DNA of 54,865 nt from a virus, in IMG/VR virus record IMGVR_UViG_3300046413_000898, positions 1 through 54,865 of that record. One strand, 5' to 3'. Numbering within the stretch: position 1 is the first letter of the stretch; each line of letters starts with the position of its first letter. Below are positions 49,882-54,865 of this stretch, piece by piece. A program made the position numbers and the translations under genes. The notes under the pieces are model-generated. The model was not told the DNA's origin, did not search any database, and saw nothing but the letters and a program-made list of their open reading frames with translations.

Positions 49882-50916
49882 TCAGCTGGCGTGATGCCAG
49901 GTCATGTCTGAACGTCGAACGAACGTGAGCAGCGCCTTCACGTGGGCGAACTGCAACGCGGCCGCGTAGGCCATCTCCGGGACCAGTGCGGCGGCCACCA
50001 GGCGGTGACGCCACCCCATACCCCAGACCGTCACGACCCGCTCCACGATGAACACCGCCAAGATCGCCAGCCCCCACCAGGACGGCTGCAGGCCGTAGAT
50101 CGGGGTGAGTACCGCGGTGAGGACCAGGAACGACCAGAACGCGAGGATGGACACCAGCAGCAGCGCCTGCTGCCGCCAGTACACCGCCGTCACACGATTG
50201 AGGCCGTGCCGGGTCACAACGTCCAGCGCCCCACGCGACCAACGAGCTCGCTGCTTGATCAGGTCCGGGATCGTGTCCATCGTGTCCGTCAGCACCCCAC
50301 ACCCAGCCGGCGAGGTCAGGCGCGCGCCGGTCGCCTTGAGGCGCACCGTGAGGTCGAAGTCCTCCGTGATCGCATCCTCGTCGTAGTACGAGCCGTAGCG
50401 GGCACGCACAGCCTCGAGGGCCGACATGCGGATCAGCGCCGCCGTGCCCGACAGAACATGCGTGTGGTCGCTCATCGTGTTCTGAACGGTGTAGCGCTCC
50501 CACTCCCTCGCAGTGCACCCACGCAACCAGCCCGTGTCGTCGTCCGCGAGGAACACCGCGCCAGCCGCATCCGCACGGCCACGCGGCCCAGGCCCCAGTG
50601 CATCGAGTGCGTTCTGCACCCACACCGGGGACATCACCGTGTCAGCGTCCATCGGCAGCACCATGTCCCACGGGGACGGGTCAGCGTAGGCGATCGCCCG
50701 ATTGAGAGCTCCTGCCTTGCGTCCGGTGATCTTCCCGAAGTCCACGACCTCGATCCGCGGGTCACGCACTCGCGCCGCCGACGCCACAGTGATGTCGTCC
50801 TGCGCGTTGTTCACCGCAACAATCAGCCTGTCAGGGGACCGCGTCTGGTCCAGCAGGGACCGCAGCGTCCGGTCGATGTCCGGCTCCGTCACGGCCGGCA
50901 CGATAGCGATGATCAC
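49882..50916 (-). CDS. Membrane GT2 glycosyltransferase, 344 aa
   Basis: Processive GT2-type enzyme: PMDAD at ~88-92 (DxD), TEDFDLT at ~184-190 (catalytic base), QRARW at ~222-226 (the Q-x-x-R-W motif of cellulose, chitin and hyaluronan synthase types), then three or four C-terminal membrane helices (~250-330). It could build or modify a surface polysaccharide and block superinfection, but the target is not visible. Absent from module A. Confidence 0.88.
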   Translation of the reverse strand: MIIAIVPAVTEPDIDRTLRSLLDQTRSPDRLIVAVNNAQDDITVASAARVRDPRIEVVDFGKITGRKAGALNRAIAYADPSPWDMVLPMDADTVMSPVWVQNALDALGPGPRGRADAAGAVFLADDDTGWLRGCTAREWERYTVQNTMSDHTHVLSGTAALIRMSALEAVRARYGSYYDEDAITEDFDLTVRLKATGARLTSPAGCGVLTDTMDTIPDLIKQRARWSRGALDVVTRHGLNRVTAVYWRQQALLLVSILAFWSFLVLTAVLTPIYGLQPSWWGLAILAVFIVERVVTVWGMGWRHRLVAAALVPEMAYAAALQFAHVKALLTFVRRSDMTWHHAS

Positions 50917-51020
50917 GACTCGTCACCCCTCCAGAACAGGGCCACCAGTCCGATGACCGCGATGATCCCGATGGTCAGCAGGAAGTCGGGGTGCATCCCC
51001 CACTCGAGCCACTCAGGCAT
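50913..51020 (-). CDS. Small membrane protein MPEWLEWG (module B)
   Basis: A 35-aa protein (MPEWLEWGMHPDFLLT then one membrane helix and WRGDES). It is the first gene after the structured RNA, as in module A, and overlaps the glycosyltransferase start. Confidence 0.72.
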   Translation of the reverse strand: MPEWLEWGMHPDFLLTIGIIAVIGLVALFWRGDES

Positions 51021-51038
51021 GTCTCCTCCTTGGGTACG

Positions 51039-51070
51039 AAAAAAGCCCCGGCTCCTCGAAGGGCGCCGGG
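51039..51070 (-). terminator. Rho-independent terminator after the structured RNA (module B)
   Basis: Minus strand: CCCGGC/GCCGGG stem with an inner CCT/AGG pair, then TTTTTT. It lies ~25 bases after the RNA and ~18 bases before the small membrane gene, a layout for attenuation or for ending a free RNA. Confidence 0.82.
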
Positions 51071-51094
51071 ACGGGTTCTGCGTGTTGTCTCTAC

Positions 51095-51371
51095 CACCTG
51101 ACCAGTTCAAGCAGCACCGATTCGCGCCCAGGAACCTGCCTGGGCGGCTTCCCTCACGCTTCACGGTTGCCTGCCGCAGCCTTATCGGACTGTGTCCACC
51201 CGCCATACGGGTGCTCTGCGACGTGTGGGCACCGACCGGTCACCGGCCCCGTAACGCTCTGCGTGGGTTATATTTCTTCATCCGCCGTGTCGCCTCGTAA
51301 GGCTCACACACAGTGGATGTCCGGTGAAACTCCGGATCGTGTTGCTCGGTGCTGCTTGAACCAGCCAGGTG
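51095..51371 (-). ncRNA. Large structured RNA of unrecognised class (copy B)
   Basis: 277 nt closed by CACCTG/CAGGTG, an internal loop, and a 15-bp helix of TTCAAGCAGCACCGA with its exact complement. The inner closing helix has no sequence similarity to copy A but pairs fully. CATCC-A-CTGTGT/ACACGG-C-GGATG replaces CCC-A-CCGCAT/ATGCGG-A-GGG of copy A, and CACGC/GCGTG replaces CACACC/GGTGTG. It is not a tRNA, tmRNA, RNase P, 6S or riboswitch form that I recognise. Confidence 0.78.
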
Positions 51372-51378
51372 ATTAGGC

Positions 51379-51540
51379 TCAGCTGAGCCAGGGTGCAAGG
51401 TCGCTCTCGGGGATGACCCAGCGTGCGCCTCGTCCGGTCTTTCGCGCCCCGGGGAGGGACTTGTCGTGGATCATCCGCATGATCGTGGTCCGGGAGACTC
51501 GCAGGAGCTCTGCTGCCTCGTTGCTGGTGTAGTGCTTCAT
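51379..51540 (-). CDS. Excisionase/MerR-type HTH DNA-binding protein (module B)
   Basis: 53-aa counterpart of the gene at 5073-5240 (SNEAAELLRVSRTTIMRMIHD, KTGRGARWVIPESDL). The stop lies 8 bases before the RNA. Identical AAGGAGGTGACG leader. It probably regulates the divergent promoters. Confidence 0.85.
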   Translation of the reverse strand: MKHYTSNEAAELLRVSRTTIMRMIHDKSLPGARKTGRGARWVIPESDLAPWLS

Positions 51541-51568
51541 CGTCACCTCCTTGGTTCGTTGTGGTCAC

Positions 51569-51597
51569 AGCATGGCACACGGTGACGCACGGTGCAA
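51569..51597 (-). promoter_or_regulatory. Probable minus-strand early promoter (module B)
   Basis: TTGCAC, 17-base spacer, CATGCT on the minus strand. It is conserved with module A. CACGGTG repeats overlap it and may be operators. Confidence 0.55.
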
Positions 51598-51635
51598 CGC
51601 ACTGCCCGCCCATGGTTCGTAATGGTGCGTAATGA

Positions 51636-51663
51636 TTGACAGTGGTGCGCCGTGGTGTACGGT
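51636..51663 (+). promoter_or_regulatory. Probable plus-strand promoter (module B)
   Basis: Consensus TTGACA followed after 16 bases by TACGGT, upstream of the 79-aa plus-strand gene. It overlaps several GTGGTG/CGGTG repeats. Confidence 0.55.
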
Positions 51664-51700
51664 GATGTCACCAACAACCGAACCACCCAAGGAGCACACC

Positions 51701-51940
51701 ATGCGACGCAACGAGGTTGCATCCGTTATCCAGTACGAACGCCACGACTGCTCCCGGCCGAAGGGCATCAAGACCCCTGGCGTCATCTGGCAGTGCGCCG
51801 ACTGCGGCGTCATCTGGGAGACCATCCGCCGGGATGCTGGTGGCATGGTGGCCAACGTCGGGAACTATGGCCCGGTAGGCGACGAGGTCGTCTACGACCC
51901 ACACCGGGAGCGCGTTCTGGCCAACCTCCGCGGACACTGA
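51701..51940 (+). CDS. Hypothetical protein with CxxC, 79 aa
   Basis: The only plus-strand gene of module B. RBS AAGGAG lies 6 bases before the ATG. The CADCG element and earlier HDCSR could bind zinc (WQCADCGVIWETIRRDAGG). The function is unknown; the position suggests a lysogeny or exclusion role. Confidence 0.66.
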   Translation: MRRNEVASVIQYERHDCSRPKGIKTPGVIWQCADCGVIWETIRRDAGGMVANVGNYGPVGDEVVYDPHRERVLANLRGH

Positions 51941-51952
51941 CCCCAGACACGC

Positions 51953-51996
51953 AAAAAAGGCCCCCGGTCCCACCCATCAGGGTGAGGCCGGGGGCC
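51953..51996 (-). terminator. Lysis-operon terminator (module B)
   Basis: Minus-strand GGCCCCCGG/CCGGGGGCC with inner CACCC/GGGTG and TTTTTT. It ends the lysis operon. Confidence 0.85.
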
Positions 51997-52003
51997 TAGT
52001 CAT

Positions 52004-52054
52004 TCAGCGGCGGCGGATCTTGTTCGCCAGCCATTTGGCGACGTGCCGAACCAT
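52004..52054 (-). CDS. Possible basic mini-ORF, 16 aa
   Basis: Starts directly after the holin stop (TAA-ATG) and encodes MVRHVAKWLANKIRRR, an amphipathic cationic peptide. No separate RBS; expression by re-initiation is possible. Confidence 0.3.
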   Translation of the reverse strand: MVRHVAKWLANKIRRR

Positions 52055-52501
52055 TTAGATCACCTGCTTTGCGAGTCGAGCGACAGGGTCATCGTCCAGG
52101 TCATCTTCCTCGGTGGTGGGTTCGGTGACCGGCTGCTCACCAGTAGCGGGTGCATACTGCGCCGGCCCCGCGGCCTGCGCGGCCGCCAGGCGGGAGACGA
52201 TCTGGTCAACCTGGTCCACGGCCTCCTGCGCGTAGAGCGCGTCGCCCTGGTCCGTGGGCGTGTTCTTGCCGCCCTGCCGGGCACCCAGGCCCGACGTTGC
52301 GGTGGCGATCGGCATACCCAGCCAGCTAGCCAGCAGCGCGATCTTCACCTCGTTGGGGAGATCCGCGAGCAGGACGATGAGAAGGACGATGACTCCGGTG
52401 GCGACGGAGGCGATCGAGCCCCACATCAGTGCGCCGGACTGCGCCCCTCGCGTCGTCGCGCCCACGGTCTTGCCAGTTGTGGTGGTAGCTGCCTCAGCCA
52501 T
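52055..52501 (-). CDS. Holin (module B), 148 aa
   Basis: Two hydrophobic helices (MWGSIASVATGVIVLLIVLLA and IALLASWLGMPIATATSG) and an acidic tail ending DDPVARLAKQVI, like the module A holin. Overlaps the lysin gene by 8 bases. Confidence 0.82.
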   Translation of the reverse strand: MAEAATTTTGKTVGATTRGAQSGALMWGSIASVATGVIVLLIVLLADLPNEVKIALLASWLGMPIATATSGLGARQGGKNTPTDQGDALYAQEAVDQVDQIVSRLAAAQAAGPAQYAPATGEQPVTEPTTEEDDLDDDPVARLAKQVI

Positions 52502-54008
52502 TGGTGGTCTCCTTCTCAGTGTGGGCCAGGATCTTGGAGACCCCGGCGGCGATCACGTTCAGGGAGTGCTCCACGCGCTCCTGGTGGTCTTCGACCGCGA
52601 CCCGGTGCTCCTCCTGACGGACCCGCTCGTGGCGTGCCCAGCCCTCGTTGTCGAGCGCGGTCATGTCCCCCGTGGCATCGCCCTTGGGGGGAATGATGAT
52701 CTTGGAAAGGTCGATGCTGGCGATGGTTGCCTCCTTGGTCGTGGTCTGCTTGGTAGCAACATGCTTGCCCTTCGCCGCGGGCTTTGCCTTGGTCGTCGGG
52801 CTCGGCCACATGGTGCCGTTCAAGGTGCGGTTCAGGTCGAGGTCCCCGGCGTAACCCTTGAACCTGCCGCGCCGACTGTACTGCCACGCGGCGATGTTCC
52901 ACCCAGCCACGCTCGGCGCACCGGCGAAGCTGGTGGCGTAGGCGGAGAACGGCTTATCAGACCCGTAGGCCGCGATCCACACCGGGACCTTCTTGTCCAC
53001 GGGGCGCCACCCGGATGCCGTGAGGAAGTCGCGGCGAGTGTAGAGCACGAGGTGCACACCGGGCGCCTTAGCGCGCAGGCGGGCCAGGAAGTCGGACGCC
53101 CACCGGGCGTAGGCCCCGGCCTTGTCCTCCTCCCAGTCGAGGACGAGGCCAGAGAACCCCTTCTGCGACAGGTAGGGGCGGGCTACCTTGAGGAAGTAGT
53201 CCACCTCAGCGTCGGAGCTGTTGGAGAGAGGGCGGGCGAAGTGGTACAGCATCCACGGGATGCCCTTAGCCTGCGCGGCCTTGACATGCCCTGCGGTTTT
53301 CTTGCCCGACCACCCCACGCCCTCGGTGGCCTTGATGATCGCCGCGTAGGTTGGCACGTCCCGGATCACGGTCGTCGGCTGGTAGTCGGAGACGTCGATC
53401 CAGTTCTTCGGCCAGCTCGTGGCCGTGGTCGCCGCGGCGGTTCCGGCCTTGGACGCCGACCCCGTGCCCTTAGTCGCCGTCCCGGTCCATGACGTGTACG
53501 TGTTCGGGGCGTAGGGGATCGTCAGCCACGGGGCAGGGTCGATCGAACCGTACGTTCCGTTGGACCAGTTCGGCCGCCCAGGGACAAGCCCAAGGTGCAG
53601 GTGCGGTCCGGTGGACGTACCCGTGTTGCCCGTCTTGCCGATGATGTCACCACGCTTGACGCGCTTGCCCACAGGGGCCTCGTCATTGGACGACAGGTGC
53701 GCGAAGATCCAGTGGGACCCGGCGTCGTTGCGGAGCACGGTCATGATGCCGCCGCCGCCCCGCCTGTTATTCACAGCGGGCTTGAGCTGGAACCACCTGG
53801 GGACCCAATCGTCCGGGCCACCAGGCAAATTCCACGCCCAGTCGGCGTGGACGATGACGCCGTCATCGGGCGCGACAACCGGGGTGCCGGTTGGGGCCGC
53901 GAAGTCGATCGCGCCGTGGGCGGCTCCACCCGAGAACCGGGTGCTGTACTTGCCGTTGAAGGGTTGGGTGACCCGGTACATTGCGGGCACCGGTCGCATT
54001 GAGGTCAC
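52494..54008 (-). CDS. Bifunctional endolysin M23 peptidase + GH25 lysozyme (module B)
   Basis: A 504-aa enzyme. Residues ~15-150 form an M23 peptidase with HGAIDF (His31, Asp35) and GPHLHLG (~135-140). Residues ~200-420 form a GH25 muramidase (WIDVSDYQ with Asp205; LVLDWEED with Glu293). A Lys/Ala linker and a helical C-terminus follow. GTG 54008 has AGGAGG 6 bases upstream; the longer open frame upstream is not coding. Confidence 0.9.
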   Translation of the reverse strand: MTSMRPVPAMYRVTQPFNGKYSTRFSGGAAHGAIDFAAPTGTPVVAPDDGVIVHADWAWNLPGGPDDWVPRWFQLKPAVNNRRGGGGIMTVLRNDAGSHWIFAHLSSNDEAPVGKRVKRGDIIGKTGNTGTSTGPHLHLGLVPGRPNWSNGTYGSIDPAPWLTIPYAPNTYTSWTGTATKGTGSASKAGTAAATTATSWPKNWIDVSDYQPTTVIRDVPTYAAIIKATEGVGWSGKKTAGHVKAAQAKGIPWMLYHFARPLSNSSDAEVDYFLKVARPYLSQKGFSGLVLDWEEDKAGAYARWASDFLARLRAKAPGVHLVLYTRRDFLTASGWRPVDKKVPVWIAAYGSDKPFSAYATSFAGAPSVAGWNIAAWQYSRRGRFKGYAGDLDLNRTLNGTMWPSPTTKAKPAAKGKHVATKQTTTKEATIASIDLSKIIIPPKGDATGDMTALDNEGWARHERVRQEEHRVAVEDHQERVEHSLNVIAAGVSKILAHTEKETTNG

Positions 54009-54021
54009 GATGTGCCTCCTC

Positions 54022-54453
54022 TCATTCAGACGACCCCGTGTCAGGCGGGGGCTTGGTGGTGGGTAGTGGGTCCGTGGATGGGCGTGAGCGCATGTTCTGC
54101 AGGTGCTGCAGGATCCGCCACGACAGCGACGGGATTGGGGGGCGGGCGCCGTTCTGCACCCACACCACGACTGGGACCATGTCATCGATCAGTTCGTCCC
54201 GGTCGCGCAGGGCTCCCTCTAGGGCCACGAGGCGGCGGGTGTGCTGCGCGGACTCCGCTCGTAGGCTCTTGAGCTCATCCTCCTGGCGGGTGAGTGCGCT
54301 TTCGAGGGTTTTCTGCCACTCCGACTGCACGGAGGTGGAGCGGTCTACGCGCCGCGCCCACCACACCAGAAAGGCAGTGATCACGGCGCCACCTGTGGTG
54401 ATGATCGCCGCCAGCACCGTAGGGTTCAGCGGCATCATGGCGGGATTAATCAC
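54022..54453 (-). CDS. Holin-like protein, one TM plus coiled coil (module B)
   Basis: 143-aa near-identical copy of 8190-8606 (ILAAIITTGG, LVWWARRVDRST, EDELKSLRAE), with a slightly longer C-terminus. GTG chosen from the GGGGG spacing. Confidence 0.75.
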   Translation of the reverse strand: MINPAMMPLNPTVLAAIITTGGAVITAFLVWWARRVDRSTSVQSEWQKTLESALTRQEDELKSLRAESAQHTRRLVALEGALRDRDELIDDMVPVVVWVQNGARPPIPSLSWRILQHLQNMRSRPSTDPLPTTKPPPDTGSSE

Positions 54454-54865
54454 GGCCACCCCCTGCCCGGCACCTCGGTGCCTGGTCAAACGCCCCAGCA
54501 TGAGTCGCCAGGGCCAGCAATGTCATCACCGCCCGGGCCCAGTAGTTCGCCGTAGAGCCCCACCCCGAACTCACATGCGGCGGACCACCAGCACCACCAC
54601 CACTACCGGCAGGGAACCCCAACAGCCCAGAGGACTCCCACAGCAGCCACGGCCCCAGGAACAGTGCGCCGATCAGCAGAGGGATGATCACCAGCACCGA
54701 GCCGATCACGATCAGCTGCTGCCGTGCCGCCTCACCACGCACCACAGACAACACCACACCCAACGCCGCCAGAACAGCGGCGACCATCCAGACACCGGCG
54801 ATCACATGCGGAGTCATCCACCCCGCCACCCACGACACACCATCAACCCGCGCCGGCGACGGACG
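54446..54865 (-). CDS. Membrane protein of lysis module (module B, 5'-truncated)
   Basis: Only the last 139 codons are in the window; the start lies beyond the right edge. Near-identical to 8599-9159 (ARQQLIVIGSVLVIIPLLIGALFLGPWLLWESSGLLGF). The function is unknown; it may be a lysis partner. Confidence 0.75.
   Translation of the reverse strand, partial: RPSPARVDGVSWVAGWMTPHVIAGVWMVAAVLAALGVVLSVVRGEAARQQLIVIGSVLVIIPLLIGALFLGPWLLWESSGLLGFPAGSGGGAGGPPHVSSGWGSTANYWARAVMTLLALATHAGAFDQAPRCRAGGGRD

Noticed and set aside
51278-51613. 111-aa minus-strand frame over the HTH gene
   Set aside because: The correct frame is the 53-aa HTH protein with a strong RBS and a conserved counterpart; this one is a shadow.
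1-54865. CRISPR array
   Set aside because: No evenly spaced repeat-spacer pattern was found; the only clustered repeats are the iterons and the duplicated modules.
1-54865. Integrase gene
   Set aside because: No tyrosine or serine recombinase motifs were found in any open frame; the excisionase-like HTH proteins alone do not prove lysogeny.

Overview
The window is high-G+C double-stranded DNA phage sequence, almost entirely coded on the minus strand, so gene order is read from right to left. The amidase and M23-GH25 lysins, the HK97-like head module with an MCP E-type capsid, the long tape measure, the many HNH and zinc-ribbon proteins and the very high G+C all suggest a siphovirus of an actinobacterium (my guess is Micrococcales). 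No host gene, integrase, rRNA or CRISPR array was found.

Layout, right to left. (1) 54.9-52.0 kb: lysis module 'B' (5'-truncated membrane protein, holin-like protein, M23+GH25 lysin, holin, terminator). (2) 51.9-41.3 kb: early module 'B'. A divergent control region comes first, with a plus-strand small gene facing a 53-aa HTH gene. Then come a 277-nt structured RNA with a terminator, small membrane proteins, a processive-type GT2 glycosyltransferase, exonuclease, RecT, HNH, a replication initiator, a DnaB/RepA-like ATPase, an inserted DNA methyltransferase, RusA, SSB and a DUF7768-like protein. (3) 41.1-33.3 kb: right arm of mostly small genes (excisionase-like HTH, dUTPase, a SAM methyltransferase-like protein, paralogous small ORFs) and one non-coding structured stretch at 33.7-34.1 kb. 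(4) 33.2-30.4 kb: endonuclease VII, two HNH proteins, a zinc-ribbon protein and the small terminase. (5) 30.4-9.2 kb: large terminase, portal, MuF-like protein, a kinase-scaffold fusion, decoration protein, capsid, connectors, tail tube, frameshifted tail chaperone, tape measure and tail proteins, including a polysaccharide-deacetylase-like and a pectate-lyase-like tail protein. (6) 9.2-6.6 kb: lysis module 'A' (membrane protein, holin-like, amidase, holin). (7) 6.6-0 kb: early module 'A', with a three-gene plus-strand operon, the HTH gene, a second copy of the structured RNA, exonuclease, RecT and RusA.

Lysis and early modules A and B are diverged versions of the same genomic segment, so the window is longer than one phage genome unit. 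It joins the right part of one phage to the left part of a close relative, either as tandem prophages, a joined concatemer, or an assembly that switches between relatives.

The most interesting item is the ~277-nt structured RNA found once in each early module, at the same place. It sits between the HTH gene and a tiny membrane protein gene. Its closing helix and at least two inner helices keep base pairing while their sequences change completely. I do not recognise it as a known class. Other points of note are palindromic iterons inside a replication-type gene, a methyltransferase cassette flanked by a 34-bp direct repeat of the RusA gene start, and a P-loop kinase fused to the capsid scaffold.
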